Positions 1-7,746 of a stretch of 64,000 nucleotides of DNA are shown piece by piece. A program made the position numbers and the translations under genes. Location of the stretch: contig NZ_VAHM01000017.1 of NCBI RefSeq assembly GCF_005796185.1, positions 29,276 through 93,275 on the forward strand. Reading direction: 5' to 3'. The notes under the pieces are model-generated. The model ran no database searches. It was not told the origin of the DNA and saw only the letters and a list, made by a program, of their open reading frames with translations. Source of the DNA: Pseudarthrobacter sp. NamB4. Its GTDB lineage: Bacteria > Actinomycetota > Actinomycetes > Actinomycetales > Micrococcaceae. Within the stretch, counting starts at the first letter, position 1. Each line of letters starts with the position of its first letter.

Positions 1-1
1 C

Positions 2-361
2 TACACCGCCGAACACGAGTGGGTCTCCGCCCCCAATGCCGACGGCGTGGTACGGGTGGGCATCACCGATTTTGCCCAGGACGCACTGGGGGATGTTGTC
101 TACGCCCAGATGCCGGAGGTTGGCACCAAAATCACCGCGAACGAAGTGGTGGGCGAGGTGGAGTCCACCAAGAGCGTCAGTGACATCTACGCACCTGTCA
201 CGGGGGAAGTGGTGGCCCGGAACGAGTCCCTCGACACCGATTCGGCGCTCATCAACTCGGATCCCTACGGCGACGGCTGGCTTATCGAGGTCAAACTGGC
301 CGAAGCTGACGCTGTTGAGTCATTGCTCAGTGCATCGGAGTACGAACAGCAGGTAGGCTAA
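2..361 (+). CDS. gcvH: Glycine cleavage system H protein, 5' truncated by window edge
   Basis: Lipoyl carrier of the glycine cleavage complex; it shuttles the aminomethyl group from the P protein to the T and L proteins. The reading frame is open from base 2, so the first residues lie outside the window. The visible part has the H-protein fold signature EHEW..., then [13 protein letters not shown] and the lipoylation motif ESTKS, whose Lys codon is at 170-172. The C-terminal end has the usual length. It is followed by garA, the same order as Rv1826-Rv1827 in mycobacteria. A GTG at 47 opens a shorter frame but lies inside the conserved domain, so it is not the start. Confidence 0.95.
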   Translation, partial: YTAEHEWVSAPNADGVVRVGITDFAQDALGDVVYAQMPEVGTKITANEVVGEVESTKSVSDIYAPVTGEVVARNESLDTDSALINSDPYGDGWLIEVKLAEADAVESLLSASEYEQQVG

Positions 362-517
362 AGCTAACCGGTAATTCCGGTCCGGCACCGCCGCGCAGGC
401 AGGATGTCTTCGCACGTCAGCGGCCGGATCGGTGGCCGGTGCCGGGCCCGCATTGCGGGTCCGGAGGGCATACGTTGGTTGCACGCCTGCGGGCGGCAGC
501 GGGAAGAGGAGGAGTCC

Positions 518-994
518 ATGGCTGGCCACACACAGAACCCTGCCGACGGGGAATACGGCTCGGGTGCGGCCAGGGCGTCGGAGACCACCTCGATCCATCT
601 CACCCCGGTGAGGGATGAGCCTACGATCGCCCCCAAGCTCTCGTCCGAAGAGCGCAACTCGGTTGAGGCGCTCCCGGCGGGATCAGCACTGCTGGTTGCG
701 CATAGCGGCCCCAACGCAGGCGCCAGGTTCCTGCTGGACTCCGACGTCACCACGGCGGGACGCCACCCGGACGCTGATATCTTCCTTGACGACGTCACTG
801 TCTCCCGCCGCCACGTGGAGTTCCGGCGCACGGCGCGGAGCTTCGAAGTAGTGGACATGAACAGCCTGAATGGCACGTACGTCAACCATGACCGCGTGGA
901 CAGGGTGGAGCTCAAGTCCGGCAGCGAGGTCCAGATCGGCAAGTTCCGCCTCACTTTCTACCTCAGCCCTGCCGGCGCTGCAGGCCGCGGCTGA
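518..994 (+). CDS. garA: FHA-domain signalling protein GarA/OdhI
   Basis: A 158-residue forkhead-associated protein. In relatives (GarA, OdhI) it switches 2-oxoglutarate dehydrogenase and glutamate enzymes according to its phosphorylation by PknB/PknG-type kinases. The N-terminal acceptor motif ETTS is present, with Thr23 and Thr24. The FHA core spans about 55-150, with GR at 81-82, SRRH at 96-99 and the NGT loop near 118-120. The ATG at 518 is chosen because a strong ribosome site (GAGGAGG-like, 505-514) precedes it and the conserved N-terminus begins there; the frame stays open further upstream without conserved sequence. It lies between gcvH and the ftsR-like gene, the conserved actinobacterial order. 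Family and motif are clear; the target enzymes are inferred. Confidence 0.93.
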   Translation: MAGHTQNPADGEYGSGAARASETTSIHLTPVRDEPTIAPKLSSEERNSVEALPAGSALLVAHSGPNAGARFLLDSDVTTAGRHPDADIFLDDVTVSRRHVEFRRTARSFEVVDMNSLNGTYVNHDRVDRVELKSGSEVQIGKFRLTFYLSPAGAAGRG

Positions 995-1011
995 ACCCGG
1001 GACCACTGCCT

Positions 1012-1734
1012 GTGGCAATGGCACAACCGGAACGCCGGGGACCCCAAGTCCTTAACATCGGGGAAGTCCTCGCCCAGCTCAGCGGGGACTTCCCCGGCAT
1101 GACCGCATCCAAGATCCGGTTCCTTGAGGAAAAAGGGCTGATCAATCCCCGTCGGACCCCGGCAGGATACCGCCAGTATTCAGAGAGCGACGTCGAGCGG
1201 CTGCGCTTCGTCCTTGCCCTGCAGCGGGACCAGTACCTTCCCCTGAAAGTCATCAAGGATTACCTTGATGCCATCGACAGGGGCGAGAGGCCGGAGAACC
1301 TGCCGCCCGGCGTCGTTGTTTCCCCCCGCATCGTTTCCGATGAACTGGCTGCCGAGCTGCAGAACCGTGGGCGCAAGCTCACCGAGGAACAGCTCCGGAC
1401 CGAATCCGGGGCCAGCGTGCCGCTGCTGCAGTCGCTTTTGAGCTTCGGCCTGATCAGCCACAGCAACGGCCAGTTCGACGAGCACGCCCTCCAGGTGGCC
1501 CGAGCCTGCGTCCAACTGGAAAGCCATGGGCTGGAACCGCGCCACCTACGCCCCTTCCAGGCGGCTGCAGAACGTGAGTTCGGCCTGGTGGAACGTGCGG
1601 TCGCACCGTTGGCGTCACGCAAGGACTCGGCATCACAGGCACGGGCAGCTGAGGCCGCCCGTGAAATAAGCGACCTTTGCCTCACCCTGCACCGGGCCTT
1701 GGTGCAGGACCACATCTCACGCATGGACATCTGA
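1012..1734 (+). CDS. ftsR: MerR-family regulator, FtsR-like (Rv1828 type)
   Basis: A 240-residue regulator with an N-terminal MerR winged helix-turn-helix. The stretch from about residue 28 to 70 contains KIRFLEEKGLINP, GYRQYSESDVERLRFV and the recognition wing. The C-terminal half is helical and has no metal-binding cysteines. Homologues directly downstream of garA include corynebacterial FtsR, an activator of ftsZ, and mycobacterial Rv1828. Start is GTG 1012 or ATG 1018, two codons apart; neither has a strong ribosome site. The stop overlaps the ATG of the next gene by one base (TGATG), which suggests translational coupling. Candidate targets are discussed at the ftsZ leader (38701-38726). 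The symbol is by homology and position only. Confidence 0.85.
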   Translation: MAMAQPERRGPQVLNIGEVLAQLSGDFPGMTASKIRFLEEKGLINPRRTPAGYRQYSESDVERLRFVLALQRDQYLPLKVIKDYLDAIDRGERPENLPPGVVVSPRIVSDELAAELQNRGRKLTEEQLRTESGASVPLLQSLLSFGLISHSNGQFDEHALQVARACVQLESHGLEPRHLRPFQAAAEREFGLVERAVAPLASRKDSASQARAAEAAREISDLCLTLHRALVQDHISRMDI

Positions 1735-2237
1735 TGATTGAAGTCGAGATTGTAGGCGTTCGCATCGAACTGCCTTCCAACCAGCCCCTGGTCCTGCTCC
1801 GGGAAATGCATGGGGAGCGGCACGTTCCCATCTGGATCGGGACACCTGAAGCCAGCGCCATCGCCCTGGCCCAGCAGGGCGTGGTCCCGCCCCGCCCCAT
1901 GACGCATGACCTCCTGGTGGACGTGGTGGAGTCCCTCGGGCATTCGGTTGTCAGCGTGAACATCGTGGCGGTGGAGGACAACATCTTCTACGGGCAGCTC
2001 CAGTTCGAAAACGGCACCACCGTGAGTTCCCGGGCATCGGACGCGCTGGCCGTGGCCCTGCGCGCAAAATGCCGGATCTGGTGCGCGGACTCCGTCATGG
2101 ATGAGGCGGGAGTGCGCATCACTGAGCATGATGAGGGGGAGGACACCGAGCCGGGCCCCACCGTGGACGAAGAGCGTGAACTGCGGCGTTTCCGGGAGTT
2201 CCTGGACGATGTGGAACCCGAGGATTTCGACGGCTAA
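1734..2237 (+). CDS. Bifunctional nuclease (BFN/DUF151) family protein
   Basis: A 167-residue protein of the bifunctional nuclease family. It opens with MIEVEIVGVRIELPSNQP and carries the family core HVPIWIGTPEASAIA (about 31-45), the GV-PPRPMTHDL segment and the acidic C-terminal tail. Family members were described with RNase and DNase activity in plants, but the bacterial role is not settled. The start is fixed by its one-base overlap with the preceding merR stop. In mycobacteria the equivalent gene (Rv1829) sits between two merR genes exactly as here. An acidic stretch after residue 125 (EHDEGED...) is poorly conserved. Function in this organism is unknown. Confidence 0.88.
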   Translation: MIEVEIVGVRIELPSNQPLVLLREMHGERHVPIWIGTPEASAIALAQQGVVPPRPMTHDLLVDVVESLGHSVVSVNIVAVEDNIFYGQLQFENGTTVSSRASDALAVALRAKCRIWCADSVMDEAGVRITEHDEGEDTEPGPTVDEERELRRFREFLDDVEPEDFDG

Positions 2238-2243
2238 GGTCAC

Positions 2244-2262
2244 GTTAAGGTTAAAGTTAAGG
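2244..2262 (+). repeat. GTTAAGG direct repeat, candidate MerR/FtsR operator
   Basis: Two copies of GTTAAGG (2244-2250 and 2256-2262) stand 12 bp apart with TTAAA between them. The first copy is part of GTTAAGGTT, a 9-mer that recurs at 38718-38726 in the ftsZ leader. The element lies about 40 bp upstream of the -35 of the promoter at 2303-2331, so an activator-type site for the second merR gene is plausible. Confidence 0.45.
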
Positions 2263-2302
2263 CTGAATGTTTCGACACGCCCGATGAAACGACGCAGGGT
2301 CT

Positions 2303-2331
2303 TTGACCTTGCTGCCTGCCAGGCCTAACGT
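2303..2331 (+). promoter_or_regulatory. Predicted promoter of the second merR gene
   Basis: TTGACC (2303-2308) and TAACGT (2326-2331) are separated by 17 bp, which is standard spacing. This would start transcription near 2338 and give a leader of about 130 bases before the GTG at 2470. The intergenic stretch 2238-2469 holds no gene. Confidence 0.5.
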
Positions 2332-2469
2332 CGAAGTATCAAGTTCCCATTGCTTACGGCAGCCGCGCAAGTCACACTGGAAAGTGCGCCCCGCGAAAAT
2401 TACATGCATGGCCTTCATGCACTGCTGCTGCAGTAATTCCCCGGGAGCGTATGACCAAGGAGGATCCAG

Positions 2470-3063
2470 GTGAGTCCCAAAGGCGAAGCAGGCGGGCTGA
2501 AGCAGCCCACGGCTGGTGTTGCTGTGCCCGCGAGCGGTGCCCAGGGCCTCCTGTTTACCGAGGACCTCCCCGTGCTGGACGAGGACGCGGGCTATCGCGG
2601 CCCCACGGCATGCAAGGCGGCGGGAATCACCTATCGCCAGCTGGACTACTGGGCCCGCACCGGCCTGGTGGAACCCGCAGTCCGCGGTGCCGCCGGGTCC
2701 GGATCCCAGCGCCTGTACGGTTTCCGCGACATCCTTGTCCTCAAGGTGGTCAAGCGGTTGCTGGACACCGGAGTGTCGCTGCAGCAGATCCGGACCGCAG
2801 TGGAGCACCTGCGCGAACGCGGCGTGGAGGACCTTGCCCAGATCACCCTGATGAGCGACGGCGCGAGCGTCTACGAGTGCACCTCCGCCGACGAGGTGAT
2901 CGACCTGGTGCAGGGCGGACAGGGCGTCTTCGGCATCGCGGTCGGACGCGTGTGGCGGGAAGTGGAAGGCAGCCTGGCTTCCCTGCCCAGCGAACATGCA
3001 GCCGAACAGTCCTTTCCGGACGACGAACTGAGCAAGCGCCGGGCAGCGCGCAAGACCGGCTGA
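2470..3063 (+). CDS. MerR-family regulator (Rv1830 type)
   Basis: A 197-residue protein with a MerR helix-turn-helix displaced from the N-terminus by about 40 residues. The domain includes GPTACKAAGITYRQLDYWARTGLVEP and the wing RLYGFRDILVLKVVKRLLD (about 75-95). The C-terminal part has a second conserved segment with ALDVF-like IDLVQGGQGVFGIAVG. It corresponds to mycobacterial Rv1830, the partner of Rv1828. The GTG start is supported by AAGGAGG at 2457-2463. It has its own predicted promoter, and a long bidirectional terminator follows at 3081-3130. It may regulate or be regulated through the GTTAAGG repeats upstream. Targets are not visible in the sequence. Confidence 0.87.
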   Translation: MSPKGEAGGLKQPTAGVAVPASGAQGLLFTEDLPVLDEDAGYRGPTACKAAGITYRQLDYWARTGLVEPAVRGAAGSGSQRLYGFRDILVLKVVKRLLDTGVSLQQIRTAVEHLRERGVEDLAQITLMSDGASVYECTSADEVIDLVQGGQGVFGIAVGRVWREVEGSLASLPSEHAAEQSFPDDELSKRRAARKTG

Positions 3064-3080
3064 GCCCTCGGGACTGAAAC

Positions 3081-3130
3081 CTTAACAACAGGAGCCGCCC
3101 TCCGCACGGAGGGCGGCTCCTGCTGTTAAG
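3081..3130. terminator. Bidirectional terminator hairpin
   Basis: The arms 3081-3103 and 3108-3130 form a 23-bp stem with one mismatch and a four-base loop GCAC. Its core GGAGCCGCCCTCC pairs perfectly. It lies between the convergent merR and parA-like genes and serves both. Confidence 0.85.
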
Positions 3131-3143
3131 TCTTCGAGTCCTT

Positions 3144-3962
3144 TTACCTGGCGCGGCTTCGCAGCCCGTTTCCCGCCGCCATCAGGTTGGCCAGCAGCTC
3201 ATCAAACAGGGCCGCAGCCGATTTCGCTGAATCCCCCGGCCAGTGGTGCACCGGGTGCGCAGCGCCCTGGATCTGTTGCCAGTTCGCCTGCTCGGGAATC
3301 CGCGGGTTCAGGAGCAGGTCCCCGAACATGGACTCCATTTCGGCGAGGCGGTACGTGTGTTCGGAAGAGCCGGTCCGCACCCGGTTGGCCACAATGCCGG
3401 CGGGTGAGAGGTTGGGGGCGAACTCCTGGCGGAAAAGCTGGATGGCCCGCATGGTGCGCTCCGTACCGGCCACGGAGAACAATCCAGGTTCCGCAACGAG
3501 AGCCACTTTGTCGCTGGCAGACCATGCCATCCGGGTCAGGCCGTTAAGGGACGGCGGGCAGTCGACCAGGACAAGCTGGTAGTCGTCCCCGGTGGCCAGG
3601 ACTGCGGACAGCCTGCGCAGGTCGCGGCGGCCAAGGTCCGGCCGGTCATAGATGCCGGTGTAGGCGGAGCCGACCGCGACGTCCAGGACGGCGGCGCCGA
3701 AACCGTTGGTCTGTGCCCTGGCTGTCCAGCTGCTGCCCACCACGTTTTCGGCCAGTTTCGCCCGCCGCGGGCTCTTCAGCATCCTGCCAATGTCCAGCTG
3801 ATCGCCGGGCTGCACACCCAGGGCAGTGGTGGCATCTGCGTGGGGATCAAGGTCCACCACCAGCGTGCTGATGCCTGCGGCCAGCGCCGCAGACGCCAAT
3901 CCTGTGGTGACGGAAGTCTTGCCGACTCCACCCTTAAGGCTGCTGATGCTGACTACTTGCAC
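3144..3962 (-). CDS. ParA/MinD-family ATPase, orphan
   Basis: A deviant Walker ATPase of the ParA type, 272 residues from the GTG at 3962. It begins MQVVSISSLKGGVGKTSV, with the signature lysine and P-loop at 10-16, followed by VVDLDPHADAT (Walker A') and LVLVDCPPSLNGLT (Walker B). A TTG at 3974 would add four residues, and neither start has a good ribosome site. No ParB-like gene adjoins it, so it is not the chromosomal parAB system as seen here. Possible roles include positioning a protein or replicon, but none is shown. It is convergent with the merR gene and divergent from pyc. Confidence 0.82.
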   Translation of the reverse strand: MQVVSISSLKGGVGKTSVTTGLASAALAAGISTLVVDLDPHADATTALGVQPGDQLDIGRMLKSPRRAKLAENVVGSSWTARAQTNGFGAAVLDVAVGSAYTGIYDRPDLGRRDLRRLSAVLATGDDYQLVLVDCPPSLNGLTRMAWSASDKVALVAEPGLFSVAGTERTMRAIQLFRQEFAPNLSPAGIVANRVRTGSSEHTYRLAEMESMFGDLLLNPRIPEQANWQQIQGAAHPVHHWPGDSAKSAAALFDELLANLMAAGNGLRSRAR

Positions 3963-4170
3963 TTGAGAGACCAAAACCTAACGCCGGATGCCGTGTTGGG
4001 GGTAATGTTTGCTCCGGCAGTGCCGAAGCCGGACGGTCCTGCCGCCCCACTCATCATATGTTGATGCGTCGGCGAATCCTGCTTTATCGGGCGTCGGCAC
4101 GGCACCGACGTGCTGCGGAGGGCGGTTTCCGGCCGGGCCGGCAGAAGGGTTCGGACATGACGGGAAAATC

Positions 4171-4186
4171 TGTGACGGTGGCCACA
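4171..4186 (+). promoter_or_regulatory. CRP/GlxR-like site upstream of pyc
   Basis: TGTGACGGTGGCCACA matches the CRP consensus TGTGA-N6-TCACA at nine of ten defined positions. It lies just upstream of a weak promoter, TTGTGT (4192-4197) and TAGACA (4214-4219) with 16 bp between, and 77 bp before the pyc ATG. The gap 3975-4262 otherwise holds no gene. The assignment is from consensus match only. Confidence 0.4.
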
Positions 4187-4262
4187 AAGATTTGTGTTTG
4201 TCCTTGTAGGTCCTAGACACTGTGACCACTCACCGATCCACCCGCAATGATGCAGGAGAAGT

Positions 4263-7200
4263 ATGTTTTCCAAAGTTTTGGTGGCCAACCGCGGCGAAAT
4301 CGCGATCAGGGCCTTCCGCGCCGGCTACGAGCTTGGTGCCAAGACCGTTGCCGTTTTTCCCCATGAGGACAGAAACTCGATTCACCGCCAGAAAGCCGAC
4401 GAGGCATACCTGATTGGCGAAGAAGGCCACCCCGTCCGGGCCTACCTGGATGTTGAGGAAGTAGTGCGGGTGGCAAAGGAGTCCGGCGCGGACGCCATTT
4501 ACCCCGGCTACGGGTTCCTTTCCGAGAATCCGGACCTGGCCCGCGCAGCCAAGGCCGCCGGCATCACCTTCGTCGGCCCGCCGGCTGAAGTGCTGGAACT
4601 CGCCGGCAACAAGGTGGCAGCGCTCAAGGCCGCCCGTGACGCCGGTGTGCCTGTCCTGAAGTCCAGCGCACCCTCCAAGGATCTGGACGAACTCCTGGCG
4701 GCAGCCGACGAAATTGGATTCCCCATCTTCGCCAAGGCCGTGGCCGGGGGCGGCGGCCGCGGTATGCGCCGGGTGGACACGCGCGAAGCGCTGCCGGAGG
4801 CGCTTCAGGCCGCGATGCGTGAGGCGGATGCCGCTTTTGGCGACCCCACCATGTTCCTTGAGCAGGCAGTCCTGCGGCCGCGGCACATCGAGGTGCAGAT
4901 CCTGGCCGATGCTGAGGGTAACGTGATGCACCTCTTCGAGCGGGATTGCTCCATCCAGCGGCGCCACCAGAAGGTCATCGAGATCGCCCCTGCCCCAAAC
5001 CTTGATGAAGGCATCCGGCAGGCGCTGTACCGGGACGCCGTCAAGTTCGCCAAGGCCCTGAACTACGTCAATGCCGGCACCGTGGAATTCCTCGTCGACA
5101 CCGTCGGTGAACGGGCCGGCCAGCACGTTTTCATTGAGATGAACCCGCGCATCCAGGTGGAGCACACGGTCACGGAAGAAGTCACCGATGTTGACCTGGT
5201 GCAGGCGCAGATGCGCATCGCCTCAGGTGAGACCCTCGCTGATCTGGGCCTCTCGCAGGACACCGTACGCCTGAGGGGCGCGGCACTGCAGAGCCGCATC
5301 ACCACCGAAGATCCGGCGAACGGCTTCCGGCCCGACGTTGGCAAGATCACCGGCTACCGCTCCGCCGGCGGCGCGGGAGTGCGGCTCGACGGCGGCACCG
5401 TTTACTCGGGTGCCGAAATCAGCCCGCACTTTGACTCCATGCTGGTCAAGCTCACCTGCCGCGGCAGGGATTACCCGGCAGCAGTGGCTCGGGCCCGCCG
5501 GGCCCTCGCCGAGTTCCGCATCCGCGGTGTTTCCACCAACATCTCCTTCCTGCAGGCGGTGCTGGACGACTCCGACTTCATCGCCGGCGACGTCGCCACC
5601 AACTTCATCGACGAACGTCCCCAGCTGCTGAAGGCCAGGGTTTCCGCGGACCGCGGCACCAAGCTTCTCACCTGGCTGGCCGACGTTACGGTCAACAAGC
5701 CCAACGGTGAACTCACCTTGCACTCGAACCCGGCCAGTAAGCTCCCGTCCGTCAAGGACAGGGAGACCAGGCCGGGCTCCCGGCAGAGGCTCCTTGAGCT
5801 TGGGCCGGAGGGCTTTGCCAGGGCACTGCGGGAACAGAACGCGGTGGCGGTCACGGACACCACGTTCCGGGACGCGCACCAGTCGCTCCTGGCCACGCGC
5901 GTCCGGACCCGGGACCTGGTGGCGGCCGGACCCGCGGTGACCGCGCTGATGCCGGAGCTGTTGTCTGTCGAGGCCTGGGGCGGCGCCACGTATGACGTGG
6001 CCCTGCGCTTCCTGGGCGAAGACCCCTGGGACCGCCTTGCAGCGCTGCGTGAGGCGATGCCGAACGTCTGCATCCAGATGCTGCTGCGCGGCCGCAACAC
6101 GGTGGGTTACACGCCCTACCCGGAGGAGGTCACCGAAGCGTTCGTCAACGAGGCCGCGGCAACCGGCATCGACATTTTCCGCATCTTCGACGCCCTTAAC
6201 GACGTGAGCCAGATGGCACCTGCCATCCGCGCCGTCCGGGCCACCGGCACCGCCGTCGCCGAAGTGGCACTGTGCTACACGGGCGACATGCTGGATCCCA
6301 AGGAAACGCTGTACACGCTGGACTACTACCTGGGGCTGGCGCAGAAGATCGTCGACGCCGGCGCGCACATCCTGGCGATTAAGGACATGGCAGGCCTGCT
6401 GCGTCCCGCCGCTGCCGCCAAACTTGTGGCAGCCCTCCGGGAACGCTTCGACCTGCCGGTCCACCTGCACACCCACGACACCGCGGGAGGCCAGCTGGCA
6501 ACCCTCCTGGCTGCCGTCGACGCAGGCGTCGATGCCGTGGATGTGGCCTCCGCATCCCTGGCCGGAACCACCAGCCAGGTATCGGCGTCGGCGTTGGTTG
6601 CAGCCCTGGCACACACTCCACGGGACACTGGCCTGAGCCTGGATGCCGTCAGCTCCCTTGAGCCCTACTGGGAGGCGGTCCGCCGCGTCTACGCACCGTT
6701 CGAGTCGGGACTGCCCGGTCCCACTGGCCGCGTCTACAAGCACGAGATCCCCGGCGGCCAGCTGTCCAATCTCCGCCAGCAGGCCATGGCCCTTGGCTTG
6801 GGGGAGCGGTTCGAAGCGATCGAGGACATGTACACCGCTGCGGACCGGATCCTGGGCCACCTGGTCAAGGTGACGCCGTCGTCCAAGGTGGTGGGCGACC
6901 TAGCCCTGCACCTGGTAGGCCTGAACGCGGATCCCGCGGACTTCGAAGAGAACCCGCAGAAGTACGACATCCCGGACTCGGTCATCGGATTCCTCTCCGG
7001 CGAACTGGGCGACCCCCCGGGCGGCTGGCCGGAGCCCTTCCGCACCAAGGCGCTGCAGGGCCGGAGCGTGAAGGTCCGGGATGTGGAACTCAGCGCCGAG
7101 GACAGCGCAGCCTTGAAGGCCGATTCCAGGACCCGCCAGCACACCCTGAACAGGCTGCTCTTCGACGGGCCCACCAAGGACTACCTGAAGAGCGTGGAAA

Positions 7201-7661
7201 CCTACGGCAACATCTCCGTCCTGGATACCCGCGACTACCTTTACGGCCTGCAGCGGGGCAAGGAACATGAGATCCAGCTGGAGAAGGGCGTACGGCTGAT
7301 CGCTTCCCTTGAAGCGGTGTCCGAACCGGACGAGAAGGGCATGCGCACCGTCATGTGCACGCTCAACGGCCAGTCCCGTCCCGTAGTGGTGCGGGACCGT
7401 TCAGTGGTCAGTAACGTCAAGGCCGCCGAGAAGGCAGACCCGGCCCAGCCGGGCCATGTCGCGGCGCCGTTTGCCGGCGCTGTCACGATGACGGTCAAGA
7501 CCGGTGACGAGGTCAAGGCGGGTGACACCGTGGCCACGATCGAGGCCATGAAGATGGAGGCATCCATTACGACGCCGGTAGCCGGCAAAGTCTCCCGGCT
7601 TGCCATCTCCGCCGTGGAGCAGGTGGAAGGCGGCGACCTGCTGCTGGTTGTGGAGCAGTAA
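4263..7661 (+). CDS. pyc: Pyruvate carboxylase
   Basis: Full-length 1132-residue biotin enzyme that carboxylates pyruvate to oxaloacetate with ATP and bicarbonate. The order is the single-chain type. Biotin carboxylase/ATP-grasp comes first (about 1-450, with GGGGRGMRRV near 160 and VEHTVTEEVT near 300). The carboxyltransferase barrel starts at DTTFRDAHQS near residue 532, followed by the conserved PYC/OADA region. A biotinyl domain closes the protein with EAMKME, whose modified lysine is K1097. The ATG at 4263 has AGGAG just upstream. It is monocistronic, with an upstream CRP-like site and a strong hairpin downstream at 7685. As the main anaplerotic enzyme it fits cAMP-linked carbon control, but that is inference. 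Confidence 0.98.
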   Translation: MFSKVLVANRGEIAIRAFRAGYELGAKTVAVFPHEDRNSIHRQKADEAYLIGEEGHPVRAYLDVEEVVRVAKESGADAIYPGYGFLSENPDLARAAKAAGITFVGPPAEVLELAGNKVAALKAARDAGVPVLKSSAPSKDLDELLAAADEIGFPIFAKAVAGGGGRGMRRVDTREALPEALQAAMREADAAFGDPTMFLEQAVLRPRHIEVQILADAEGNVMHLFERDCSIQRRHQKVIEIAPAPNLDEGIRQALYRDAVKFAKALNYVNAGTVEFLVDTVGERAGQHVFIEMNPRIQVEHTVTEEVTDVDLVQAQMRIASGETLADLGLSQDTVRLRGAALQSRITTEDPANGFRPDVGKITGYRSAGGAGVRLDGGTVYSGAEISPHFDSMLVKLTCRGRDYPAAVARARRALAEFRIRGVSTNISFLQAVLDDSDFIAGDVATNFIDERPQLLKARVSADRGTKLLTWLADVTVNKPNGELTLHSNPASKLPSVKDRETRPGSRQRLLELGPEGFARALREQNAVAVTDTTFRDAHQSLLATRVRTRDLVAAGPAVTALMPELLSVEAWGGATYDVALRFLGEDPWDRLAALREAMPNVCIQMLLRGRNTVGYTPYPEEVTEAFVNEAAATGIDIFRIFDALNDVSQMAPAIRAVRATGTAVAEVALCYTGDMLDPKETLYTLDYYLGLAQKIVDAGAHILAIKDMAGLLRPAAAAKLVAALRERFDLPVHLHTHDTAGGQLATLLAAVDAGVDAVDVASASLAGTTSQVSASALVAALAHTPRDTGLSLDAVSSLEPYWEAVRRVYAPFESGLPGPTGRVYKHEIPGGQLSNLRQQAMALGLGERFEAIEDMYTAADRILGHLVKVTPSSKVVGDLALHLVGLNADPADFEENPQKYDIPDSVIGFLSGELGDPPGGWPEPFRTKALQGRSVKVRDVELSAEDSAALKADSRTRQHTLNRLLFDGPTKDYLKSVETYGNISVLDTRDYLYGLQRGKEHEIQLEKGVRLIASLEAVSEPDEKGMRTVMCTLNGQSRPVVVRDRSVVSNVKAAEKADPAQPGHVAAPFAGAVTMTVKTGDEVKAGDTVATIEAMKMEASITTPVAGKVSRLAISAVEQVEGGDLLLVVEQ

Positions 7662-7684
7662 CCCCGGCCGCTAAGTAAGACAAC

Positions 7685-7717
7685 GGAAGGGTCCTCCCGG
7701 TGCGGGAGGACCCTTCC
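7685..7717. terminator. Terminator between pyc and the acyl-CoA ligase gene
   Basis: A perfect 15-bp stem (7685-7699 with 7703-7717) and three-base loop, followed by TTGTTG. It lies between convergent genes and can act in both directions. Confidence 0.85.
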
Positions 7718-7746
7718 TTGTTGCTCGGGCTGGGTGGTGATGCCTG

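Noticed and set aside
5223..6860. 545-codon minus-strand frame inside pyc
   Set aside because: Antisense to the conserved carboxyltransferase domain, no recognisable domain and no ribosome site.
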